A model generated the notes under the pieces. That model saw nothing but the letters and a program-made list of their open reading frames with translations, did not search any database and was not told where the DNA came from. From the NCBI RefSeq assembly GCF_003634215.1, contig NZ_RBWX01000007.1, forward strand, positions 668,945-732,944: a stretch of 64,000 nucleotides of DNA, in the 5' to 3' direction. Position numbers and translations under genes: made by a program. Shown piece after piece: positions 9,485-16,698 of this stretch. The stretch's first letter is position 1; every line of letters begins with the position of its first letter. The stretch is from Sphingosinicella microcystinivorans. GTDB lineage: Bacteria > Pseudomonadota > Alphaproteobacteria > Sphingomonadales > Sphingomonadaceae.

Positions 9485-10378
9485 TCACGCCCAAGCGCGT
9501 TGTCGCGCGCGCTCCTTCATGGCCTCGATGAACAGCCGCACGGCCGGCATCGCGGCACGCCCGCCTTCGAACAGCAGGCTCACGGGCATGGGAGGGGGCG
9601 CATCATGCGCGAGTACCCGTACCAGCCTGCCGGCGGCGATGGCCTGCGCAGTCTGATAGCTCAGCAGATTGGCGAGACCGAGCCCGGCCTCGGCGGCGGC
9701 GATCGTCGCGTCCACGGTGTTCACCGTCAGGCGGGGGGCGACGTCGATAATCGTTTCGCCTTTTGGCCCAAATGCCCACGCACCCCCCGCGCGAACGCCG
9801 CTCCCAATGATGCAGCGATGGTCCTTCAGTTCGGACGGGGATGCAGGCGCGCCATGTTCAGCCAGATATTCCGGGCTGGCGACGATCGTCTGCTGGACGG
9901 ATCCGATCGCCACTACCCGCAATGCGCTGTCGGCGGGCGTGCCGATCCGTACCGCGACGTCGATCCCTTCCTCAACGATGCGGACGTTGCGATCGATCAG
10001 CATCATGCGAGCGCTCAGCCCTTCGTGGCTGGCCAGCAATGCACTGAGTGCCGGCAGCACGTGCAGTTTGCCGAACATCACCGGCGCCGTCAGATACAGT
10101 TGCCCGCGCGGAACGGAACGGCCGCCCATGACGATCTGTTCGGCCTCTCGCAAATCAATGAGAATCCGGCGGGCACGATCGAGAAAGGCCGCGCCATCGT
10201 CCGTCAACGCGACCGCCCGGGTCGAACGGTGAAAAAGCCTCACCTCCAGATGGCGCTCAAGCGACGCAATCGCGCGCGTGATTGCCGGCGGCGATATGGC
10301 GAGTGCCCGGGCGGCAGCCGCAAAGCTTCGCTGATCTGCGACGGCGACGAAGGCAGTGAGGGTTTCGAAACGATCCAT
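9485..10378 (-). CDS. LysR-family transcriptional regulator
   Basis: A 297-residue LysR regulator. The N-terminal helix-turn-helix is MDRFETLTAFVAVADQRSF followed by AARALAISPPAITRAIASLE, and the substrate-binding domain follows, with the EEGIDVAVRIG segment typical of the CrgA/DmlR-like branch. The frame is open to 10456, but the family start pattern fits the ATG at 10378. It is divergent from a flavin split-barrel gene and a VOC gene, which it probably controls from the shared 76-base gap. Confidence 0.9.
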   Translation of the reverse strand: MDRFETLTAFVAVADQRSFAAAARALAISPPAITRAIASLERHLEVRLFHRSTRAVALTDDGAAFLDRARRILIDLREAEQIVMGGRSVPRGQLYLTAPVMFGKLHVLPALSALLASHEGLSARMMLIDRNVRIVEEGIDVAVRIGTPADSALRVVAIGSVQQTIVASPEYLAEHGAPASPSELKDHRCIIGSGVRAGGAWAFGPKGETIIDVAPRLTVNTVDATIAAAEAGLGLANLLSYQTAQAIAAGRLVRVLAHDAPPPMPVSLLFEGGRAAMPAVRLFIEAMKERARQRAWA

Positions 10379-10454
10379 AATTCTCAAAATTGAAATAATG
10401 AATGATAATTCTCGGTCATTATCGTGAGAAGTGCAATGCGCTATCCAGCATCCC

Positions 10455-11069
10455 ATGGCACAGACATTCCTTCACACGATGTTCGGACCCGGCAGCCGAG
10501 CGCTCCAGGAAGAGGCCGGCTCCCGCGCCTCCTACGCCCGCATGGAGGCGGGCGCGGGAGAGGTGGACGTCCTCACCGACCGGGAAGTCGAGTTCATCCT
10601 GGCGCGTGACAGCTTTTACATGGCGAGCGTTAGCGAAGCCGGGTGGCCTTACATCCAGCATCGCGGCGGTCCTGTCGGCTTCCTGAAGAGAATCGAAGGC
10701 AACCGGATCGGCTTTGCGGATTATCGCGGCAATATGCAGTATCTTTCGACCGCGAACCTGGCGGCGGACGATCGTGTCTCCCTGTTCCTGATGGATTATC
10801 CAAATCGTCGTCGGCTCAAGCTGATTGGCCATGCGTATACCAGCGACGATCCAGCGGACATCGCTGCGCTTGTGGTGCCGGATTACCGAGCAGTGCCGGA
10901 ACGCGCTTTCCTGATCGATATTGTCGGGTTCGACTGGAACTGCCCCCAACATATTACGCCGCGCTTCACCGAAGCCGAGATCGAGAAGGGCGCGCAGCCT
11001 TTGCTTGAAGAGCTTGCGAGGTTGCGCGCTCGGATCGAGGAACTGGAAGGAAATATACATGGCAGATAA
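10455..11069 (+). CDS. Pyridoxamine 5'-phosphate oxidase-like (FMN split-barrel) protein
   Basis: About 204 residues. The region VDVLTDREVEFILARDSFYM, ASVSEAGWPYIQHRGGP and GFADYRGNMQYLSTANL is the flavin-binding split-barrel pattern of the PNPOx-like superfamily, in the group often described as pyridoxamine 5'-phosphate oxidase-related. Such proteins bind FMN or F420-like flavins and reduce small molecules. The C-terminus is a helical, charged tail. It overlaps the next gene by 11 bases, so the two are co-translated. An upstream in-frame start at 10431 is possible. The exact reaction is unknown. Confidence 0.82.
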   Translation: MAQTFLHTMFGPGSRALQEEAGSRASYARMEAGAGEVDVLTDREVEFILARDSFYMASVSEAGWPYIQHRGGPVGFLKRIEGNRIGFADYRGNMQYLSTANLAADDRVSLFLMDYPNRRRLKLIGHAYTSDDPADIAALVVPDYRAVPERAFLIDIVGFDWNCPQHITPRFTEAEIEKGAQPLLEELARLRARIEELEGNIHGR

Positions 11070-11469
11070 GCTTACGATCGGTGTTCACCATATAGGGCTG
11101 ACGGTGCCCGATCTCGATCAGGCGCGAGAGTTCTTCTGCGGGCTGCTCGGCTTTGATGAGGTTGGCGGCGTGCCGGACTATCCTTCAATCTTCGTATCCG
11201 ACGGCGCGGTGCTTCTGACGCTCTGGCGCGTGGCTGATCCGCTGGCCGCTCGGGCCTTCGATCGCCGAGCGAATATTGGACTCCATCATCTGTCTCTCGC
11301 CGTCGCCGATGACGCTGCTCTGGATACGGTATGGAAAAAGGTGAGCGCGCATCCCGACGTGGTCGTCGACGTGTCGCCAGTGCCGATCCGCCAGGGATCG
11401 GCGACGCGTCACTTCCTCGTGTTCATACCGGGCGGCATACGCATCGAGTTCGCCACGCCGTTTGCCTAG
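11059..11469 (+). CDS. VOC (glyoxalase/bleomycin resistance/dioxygenase) superfamily protein
   Basis: A 136-residue single vicinal-oxygen-chelate domain. It opens VHHIGLTVPDLDQAREFF with the first metal-ligand histidine, has a second HHLSLAVADD, and ends FIPGGIRIEFATPF with the terminal glutamate ligand. The superfamily includes glyoxalase I, epimerases and fosfomycin or bleomycin resistance proteins. The start at 11059 follows GGAAGGAAAT and lies inside the end of the flavin split-barrel gene. Function within the family cannot be assigned. Confidence 0.85.
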   Translation: MADKLTIGVHHIGLTVPDLDQAREFFCGLLGFDEVGGVPDYPSIFVSDGAVLLTLWRVADPLAARAFDRRANIGLHHLSLAVADDAALDTVWKKVSAHPDVVVDVSPVPIRQGSATRHFLVFIPGGIRIEFATPFA

Positions 11470-11734
11470 TCGCGACGGTTGGAGCAGCGCCGACACGTGC
11501 AGAGAAAACCGCACGTCTTTGGGTGAAAGGCGGGTTCGGATCATCACCAGTCGCAAGGCAGTTCTGACGAAAGTGGGCCGAGCAGCATGCCGCGGAGGAT
11601 GATAAAGCCGGTCGCTCGATTGGGTCGCAGAAGATCTGTTCTTCATGGGCCATAGGAGCGACGGCCATGATCTCTGTTGGCAAATTTTCTCCGCCTTTAC
11701 GACAAACGCGCCATGTGCGAGGAAACGGGTGAAA

Positions 11735-11748
11735 TTTGTTCGAACAAA
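11735..11748. promoter_or_regulatory. Palindrome TTTGTTCGAACAAA, possible third site of the cluster regulator
   Basis: A perfect 14-base palindrome, flanked by further AT matches (AAATTT on both sides). Its core GTTCGAAC is the same as in the two candidate GntR operators at 13371 and 16569, though the flanking bases are of opposite sense. It stands just before an MFS gene remnant and the amidase gene, so it could be their operator. Confidence 0.4.
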
Positions 11749-11749
11749 A

Positions 11750-12049
11750 TTTACATCGGGTTGCGGGTAACTTAGATAAGGGGCTCTTTCTGATTGTACT
11801 CGTCCAGTTGCTGGTAACCGGAGGAGCGCTGGTGCTGCCTCCCATCGCGCCGTGTGTTGCTGAGGGTTTTGGCGTTGAGGCCTATGTTGTGGGTTATCAG
11901 GGGGGCTTGTTTTTCATGGTGGGCGTCTGGTCGGACCCGCCAGCCTTGCCCCACTCCATAGCTATGGCGGGACCTTCGCATCTGCGGGTCGTGCTGCCGA
12001 TCGGTGGAAGCGTAGCGTTGTTGGTTCGACCAAGGCTGAAGGGTGGAGG
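11750..12049 (+). pseudogene. Remnant of an MFS transporter (N-terminal part)
   Basis: The stretch reads DKGLFLIVLVQLLVTGGALV and then PPIAPCVAEGFGVEAYVVGY, the first transmembrane helix and following loop of a major facilitator transporter. After about residue 60 the homology continues in another frame (GPASLAPLHSYGG, like the conserved loop after helix 2), then stops at the amidase start. The gene is thus both frameshifted and truncated to about 15-20 percent of normal length. A TTG at 11736 could start the frame but lies inside a palindrome. It may be what is left of the transporter of this catabolic cluster. Confidence 0.6.
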
Positions 12050-13372
12050 ATGAAAGTGGGTCAGGCACATCACGCGGAGGAGGCCATTGCGCGGACGCTG
12101 GATGCCGCCGACCGGGTCAATCCATCAGTCAATGCCGTGCTTTGGCTCGATCGGGAGGCGAAGAGCGGTGCGGGCCCGCTTTGCGGCGTGCCGGTCTTGG
12201 TCAAGGACTGTATCGACTGGCAGGCGCGACCGACGACGCACGGATCCGCGGTCTACCGGGATGCGCCGCCAGCAATCGTCGACGCCGAGGTGGTACGTCG
12301 CCTGCGGGATGCCGGTGCGACGCTGATCGGGAAATCCCACCTCAGTGAGTTCTGCTTCGGGGCGACCGGGGAAAACGCTGCCTTCGGCAACTGTCGCAAT
12401 CCTTGGGACACGGCACGCATCACGGGCGGGTCGAGCAGCGGATCGGCAGCAGCAGTGGGCGCCGGGATCGTACCCGCGGCGATCGGCACGGACACGGGCG
12501 GCTCGGTGCGCGTGCCCGCAGCGCTTTGCGGTGTCGTGGGGCTGCGACCGACGCTGGGACGTGTTTCCAATCATGGCGTGCTGGACGTCAGCACGATCTG
12601 CGATGTGGTTGGGTCGTTCGGCGCCACCGTTGCGGATGCAGCGCGGATGTATGCGGCCATTGCCGGCTATGATCCTCGCGATCCCCTGTCTTTCGCCGAT
12701 CCGGCGGCGCTGCTGGAAGGGATGGACGCGGGCGTGAAGGGGCTGCGCATCGGACTGCCGCGGGCGTTCTTCTACGAGAACCTGGAGGACTGCGTGGCGC
12801 GTGCCGTGGACGATGCTGCGGGCGTGCTGGAACGGCTCGGCTGCACGCTCGTCGACGTGCCGCTGGGGGAGGCGGAGACGCTGCGCACCGGCGGCGCGTT
12901 CCGCTTCGTGCTCGCCGATGTCGCCGATGCGCGCCGCGATGTTTACCCCGAACATGCGGACCGGATCGGCGCGGAAGTCCGGCGGCGCATAGAGCTTGGG
13001 CATCAGGTGAGCGGCACCGATTACGCGCACTGCATCCGCCTGCTCCAGCAGTTTCAGCGGACGCTTCGCGATACATTCGCTGCCGGGATGGATGTGCTGC
13101 TCACACCGACAACGCCCGTCACCGCGCCGCTTTGGGCCGACGCCACGGACATGGTCGCGACGACGCGACTTGTGGCGCGCAACACCTATGATCTTGGCGC
13201 AGCCGGGGTGCCGTCGCTGAGCGTGCCTTGCGGTTTCGATCGGCGAAATCTTCCGATCGGAATGCAACTCACGACGCCGTGGAGGGCAGAGGCGATGCTG
13301 TTTCGTGTGGCGGCGGCCTTCGAGGCGGCGACCGAGCATCATCATCGGCGCTCTCCGATCAATCTCATTTAA
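12050..13372 (+). CDS. Amidase (amidase signature family)
   Basis: A 440-residue amidase with the Ser-cisSer-Lys triad: Lys in VLVKDCIDW (near residue 55), the glycine/serine-rich signature ITGGSSSGSAAAVGAG, and the nucleophile in GTDTGGSVRVPAALCG. The family hydrolyses amide bonds, for example to convert a monoamide into an acid. A GTG at 12056 has ideal spacing from GGAGG, while the ATG at 12050 touches it, so translation may begin two codons later. It opens the GntR-controlled catabolic cluster and fits a step that removes nitrogen as ammonia. Confidence 0.9.
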   Translation: MKVGQAHHAEEAIARTLDAADRVNPSVNAVLWLDREAKSGAGPLCGVPVLVKDCIDWQARPTTHGSAVYRDAPPAIVDAEVVRRLRDAGATLIGKSHLSEFCFGATGENAAFGNCRNPWDTARITGGSSSGSAAAVGAGIVPAAIGTDTGGSVRVPAALCGVVGLRPTLGRVSNHGVLDVSTICDVVGSFGATVADAARMYAAIAGYDPRDPLSFADPAALLEGMDAGVKGLRIGLPRAFFYENLEDCVARAVDDAAGVLERLGCTLVDVPLGEAETLRTGGAFRFVLADVADARRDVYPEHADRIGAEVRRRIELGHQVSGTDYAHCIRLLQQFQRTLRDTFAAGMDVLLTPTTPVTAPLWADATDMVATTRLVARNTYDLGAAGVPSLSVPCGFDRRNLPIGMQLTTPWRAEAMLFRVAAAFEAATEHHHRRSPINLI

Positions 13373-13386
13373 AAGTTCGAACATTT
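13371..13386. promoter_or_regulatory. Candidate GntR operator before the first CoA-transferase
   Basis: AAAAGTTCGAACATTT starts at the amidase stop codon. It differs from the perfect palindrome at 16569 at a single base over 16. A TTGATT hexamer begins 12 bases after the palindrome centre, exactly where TTGACC sits at the other copy, so repressor binding would block the -35 region. Confidence 0.72.
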
Positions 13387-13442
13387 ATATTGATTGTGTC
13401 CGGCCTTTTCGGCAGTCTCCGGCCGCGAAAAGGGGAGGGCTC

Positions 13443-14597
13443 ATGACCGCGTTGCCACTCGACGGCCTGAAAATCATTAGTTTTGAGCAATATGGCGCCG
13501 CGCCATATGCAACCATGTTCCTTGCCGATCTCGGCGCCGACGTGGTGAAGGTGGAAGGCGCGGACGGCGACTATGCGCGCAAGACCGGGCCGCTGACGCT
13601 GGGCGAGGCCGACAGCCTCTATTACCAGTGCTTCAACCTCAACAAGCGCAGTCTCATCCTCGACCTTAAGGCCGACACCGATCGGGCGCTGTTGCACCGG
13701 CTGGTGGCTGACTCGCATGCGGTGGTGAACAATCTGCGCGGCAGCCTGCCTGCAAAGCTTGGCCTCGATCATGCCGCGCTTTCGGCAGTGAACCCGCGCA
13801 TCGTCTGCGGCCACATTTCCGCTTATGGCCGCACCGGATCGCGCGCCGACTGGCCGGGCTACGATTTCCTGATGCAGGCGGAAGCGGGTTTCATGGCGGT
13901 GACCGGCGACCCCGGCAGCCCGCCCACGCGCGTCGGGCTTTCGATGGTCGACTACATGACCGGCATGATGATGGCATTCGGCCTCGTCAGCGCGATTCGG
14001 GGCGCGGAGCGCAGCGGTATCGGCATGGATGTGGATGTCTCGCTGTTCGACGCGGCACTCCACCAGCTCGCTTATCAGGGTACTTGGTATCTGAACGAAG
14101 GTGTCATCACGCCGCAGACGCCGCGTTCCGCGCACCCTTCGACCGTGCCCGTGCAGCTCTACAAGACGGCAGACGGCTGGCTTTACATCTGCTGCATGAA
14201 CCAGAAGTTCTGGGAAATCCTTGTAAGACTGATCGGCCGGCCGGAGCTTGGCGCGGACCCGCGCTTCGCCGATCTGGCCAGCCGCCGCGAGAACCGCGAT
14301 GTGCTTACCGATGTGCTCGATGCCGTGTTCATGACCCGAACGCGCGCGGAATGGATGCAAATTCTGCAAGGCCAGATTCCCGTGGCACCCGTGGAATCAC
14401 TGGACGGGGCCATCGACAATCCGTTCGTGGCCGAGGTCGGCATGGTGCGGGACGTGCCGCACCCCGCCGGCCGCACACTCAGGATGTTCGCCAACCCACT
14501 ACGTTTCGACGGCGCGCGTCTTCCGCAGCGCGCTGCGCCCGGGCTGGATGCGGATGGTCCGGCGCTGCGCGGTCGCTTTTCCGCCGACGCTGCCTGA
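13443..14597 (+). CDS. Type III (CaiB/BaiF) CoA-transferase, copy 1
   Basis: A 384-residue family III CoA-transferase, which moves CoA between carboxylic acids through an aspartyl-CoA thioester. The N-terminal signature is DGLKIISFEQYGAAPYATMF, then LADLGADVVKVEGADGDYAR and CFNLNKRSLILDLK. The usual catalytic Asp region is around GYDFLMQAEAGFM. The start at 13443 follows GGGGAGGG. It lies 11 bases before copy 2, and the two are only distantly alike, so they may form a heteromer or act on different acids. Confidence 0.9.
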   Translation: MTALPLDGLKIISFEQYGAAPYATMFLADLGADVVKVEGADGDYARKTGPLTLGEADSLYYQCFNLNKRSLILDLKADTDRALLHRLVADSHAVVNNLRGSLPAKLGLDHAALSAVNPRIVCGHISAYGRTGSRADWPGYDFLMQAEAGFMAVTGDPGSPPTRVGLSMVDYMTGMMMAFGLVSAIRGAERSGIGMDVDVSLFDAALHQLAYQGTWYLNEGVITPQTPRSAHPSTVPVQLYKTADGWLYICCMNQKFWEILVRLIGRPELGADPRFADLASRRENRDVLTDVLDAVFMTRTRAEWMQILQGQIPVAPVESLDGAIDNPFVAEVGMVRDVPHPAGRTLRMFANPLRFDGARLPQRAAPGLDADGPALRGRFSADAA

Positions 14598-14608
14598 AGG
14601 GGGAATCT

Positions 14609-15733
14609 GTGAAGCTTGAAGGTATCAAGGTCGTCGATCTCAGCATGTTCCTGCCGGGGCCGGTGATGACGCAGATCATGGCGGATCACGGTGCGGACGT
14701 CATCCGCATAGAGCCGCCGGGCGGCGAACCGAGCCGTGCGTTCGGGCCATATGATGCCGAAGGCCTTTCGATCTGGTTCAAGAACGTCCATCGCGGCAAG
14801 CGCAGTATCGTTCTTGACCTCAAGAAGGCCGAGGACGTGGCGGTGCTGCTGCGCCTGGCGGACGAGGCCGATGTCTTCATCGAAGGGTTCCGGCCGGGCG
14901 TCGCGGCGAAACTGGGCATCGATGCGCAGACGCTGCGCGCGCGCAATCCGCGCCTCGTCTATTGTTCGCTGTCTGCGTTCGGGCAGTCCGGCCCGCTCTC
15001 CCACAAGGCAAGCCACGACATGGGCGCGCAGGCCTACACCGGCTTTCTGGCGATCAACGACAATGGCGACGAACGTCCGGTGGTCCCTGGGCTTCCTTCT
15101 GCGGATATGGGAAGCGCGCTGACGGGGCTCGTCGGGGTGCTGATGACACTTTATCGGCGCACCACGACGGGGCACGGGGACATCGTCGATGCCTCAATGT
15201 ACGACGCGCTGATGGCGTGGACGGCGCATCTTTCAGGACCTGTGCTGGCGGGCGGTTTGCCGCCGACGACGCGGACGCACAGGTCCATCGGCGGTTCCGG
15301 CTTTTACAATCTCTACGAGACGCGCGACGGCCGTTTCATCGCGCTCACAGGCCGCGAAATGAAGTTCGCGAGATCGCTGCTCACGGCGCTCGGCCGGGAG
15401 GAGTTGATCCCGTTCGCGGAGGCCGAGCCCGGGCCTATCCAGCAACAGCTGATCGGCGAACTGCGGCAAATTTTCAGTGCGCGCGACTTCGATGACTGGT
15501 GCGCGTTCCTGCCGACCGTGGAGGTCAGCTGGGCGCCGGCGTTGAACATGGCCGAGGGTTTCGATCACCCGCACGCGGCGGCCCGCGAGATGCTCGTCGA
15601 TGACGGGATCGGTGGACGCGTGGTCGGAACGCCGGTCAAGTTCGCCGACGAGCCTGGCGAGGTGCATTTACGCGCGCCGACGCTGGACGCGGACGGCGCT
15701 GCGATCCGCGCCTCGGGATGGACGCGAAGCTGA
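14609..15733 (+). CDS. Type III (CaiB/BaiF) CoA-transferase, copy 2
   Basis: A 374-residue CoA-transferase starting with GTG after GGGGGAA. Motifs are IKVVDLSMFLPGPVMTQIMA, DHGADVIRIEPPGGEPSR and NVHRGKRSIVLDLK, with the Asp-containing SHDMGAQAYTGF. It resembles the acetyl/succinyl-CoA-dependent transferases that activate dicarboxylates or branched acids. It ends 3 bases from the end of the convergent regulator gene. Confidence 0.9.
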   Translation: MKLEGIKVVDLSMFLPGPVMTQIMADHGADVIRIEPPGGEPSRAFGPYDAEGLSIWFKNVHRGKRSIVLDLKKAEDVAVLLRLADEADVFIEGFRPGVAAKLGIDAQTLRARNPRLVYCSLSAFGQSGPLSHKASHDMGAQAYTGFLAINDNGDERPVVPGLPSADMGSALTGLVGVLMTLYRRTTTGHGDIVDASMYDALMAWTAHLSGPVLAGGLPPTTRTHRSIGGSGFYNLYETRDGRFIALTGREMKFARSLLTALGREELIPFAEAEPGPIQQQLIGELRQIFSARDFDDWCAFLPTVEVSWAPALNMAEGFDHPHAAAREMLVDDGIGGRVVGTPVKFADEPGEVHLRAPTLDADGAAIRASGWTRS

Positions 15734-15736
15734 GGT

Positions 15737-16474
15737 TCAGTCCTTCAGTTCCAGTCGCATGTTGTAAACGAAATCGCGCGAACGGAACGTATTCACCGAA
15801 ATCAGGTAGATGCTGTTGGCGGCATCGAAATAGCGCCGGATGATCTGGAGCGCAGAAACGCCAATGGGTTCGCCGAGCTTGCCCGCTTCGGCAGGTGTCA
15901 GCATTTTTGCGCGTATATCCTGCGACAGGCCCGACGGCTTTATACCGTGGACACGGTGCAGCCATTCGTAGACCGGTTCGTCCGAAAATCCGTCTTCGTC
16001 TGGCAGCGTCGCCCGCGTAACATCCACATATACACGTACGATACAAAGCGGCATGTCGTGGTCATCGTAGCGCACGCCCTGCATGGTGTGCCATTCGCGC
16101 ATCTCGTCGCAGCCAAGCTGGCGGGCAAGCTGCCCGTCCGCGCTGAGGCGTTCCTGCTCTTCCCAATGCATGTGCGTGGCGTGTGCGTAATGTAAAAGGT
16201 CCGCACGGGAGCCGATGGCGTGGCGGAATGTCTGGATCGGTGTGTGGCGCAGCACTGTGGTCCCCGCGCCGCGGCGGCGACTGAGCAGGCCTTCCTCCTC
16301 AAGCTGCTGGAGAGCGCCGCGCACGGCATAGCGGCTTGCCCCGAGTTCGGCGCACAATTGCACTTCGGTGGGGAAGGGTGAGCCAACTGCGAATTCGCCC
16401 GAATCGATGCGTTCGCGCAGATCGGCATAAACCCCTTCATACCTCGGGCGCCGTCCGGCGCTCACCTTGGTCAC
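15737..16474 (-). CDS. GntR-family regulator, HutC subfamily (UTRA domain)
   Basis: About 245 residues. The N-terminal winged helix is YEGVYADLRERIDSGEFAVG, then SPFPTEVQLCAELGASRYAV and LQQLEEEGLLSRRRGAGT. The C-terminal UTRA ligand-binding domain follows. I use the GTG at 16474 because AAGGAG lies 7 bases upstream; the ATG at 16552 has no such site. It is divergent from hyuA and convergent with the CoA-transferase pair. The two near-identical palindromes at 13371 and 16569 are its most likely binding sites, so it probably represses both transcription units until a pathway intermediate appears. Confidence 0.9.
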   Translation of the reverse strand: MTKVSAGRRPRYEGVYADLRERIDSGEFAVGSPFPTEVQLCAELGASRYAVRGALQQLEEEGLLSRRRGAGTTVLRHTPIQTFRHAIGSRADLLHYAHATHMHWEEQERLSADGQLARQLGCDEMREWHTMQGVRYDDHDMPLCIVRVYVDVTRATLPDEDGFSDEPVYEWLHRVHGIKPSGLSQDIRAKMLTPAEAGKLGEPIGVSALQIIRRYFDAANSIYLISVNTFRSRDFVYNMRLELKD

Positions 16475-16568
16475 TCTGTTCTCCTTTGTTGCCGCCAGCA
16501 CGGCCCGCTTCAGCGTTTCGTACTTGGCTCGAAAATCACAAGAATTCAACAAATCAAACTAACCGAAT

Positions 16569-16586
16569 GAAAAGTTCGAACTTTTC
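16569..16586. promoter_or_regulatory. Candidate GntR operator before hyuA (perfect palindrome)
   Basis: GAAAAGTTCGAACTTTTC is a perfect 18-base palindrome in the divergent gap between gntR and hyuA. TTGACC begins 12 bases after its centre and could be the -35 element of the hyuA promoter. The same layout occurs at 13371. Confidence 0.78.
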
Positions 16587-16698
16587 CATTGACCTGCCTG
16601 CCGCCCTTTGTCAGCTTACGGGTTGCGCGACGCGTGCGGCCAGACCCTGGGGAGGGCGCCGGCACGATGAATTCCGTTTCGCGAGTGGAGGGAGTGGT

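Noticed and set aside
12125-13384. 419-codon minus-strand frame over the amidase
   Set aside because: The plus-strand amidase has complete catalytic motifs; the antisense frame has none.
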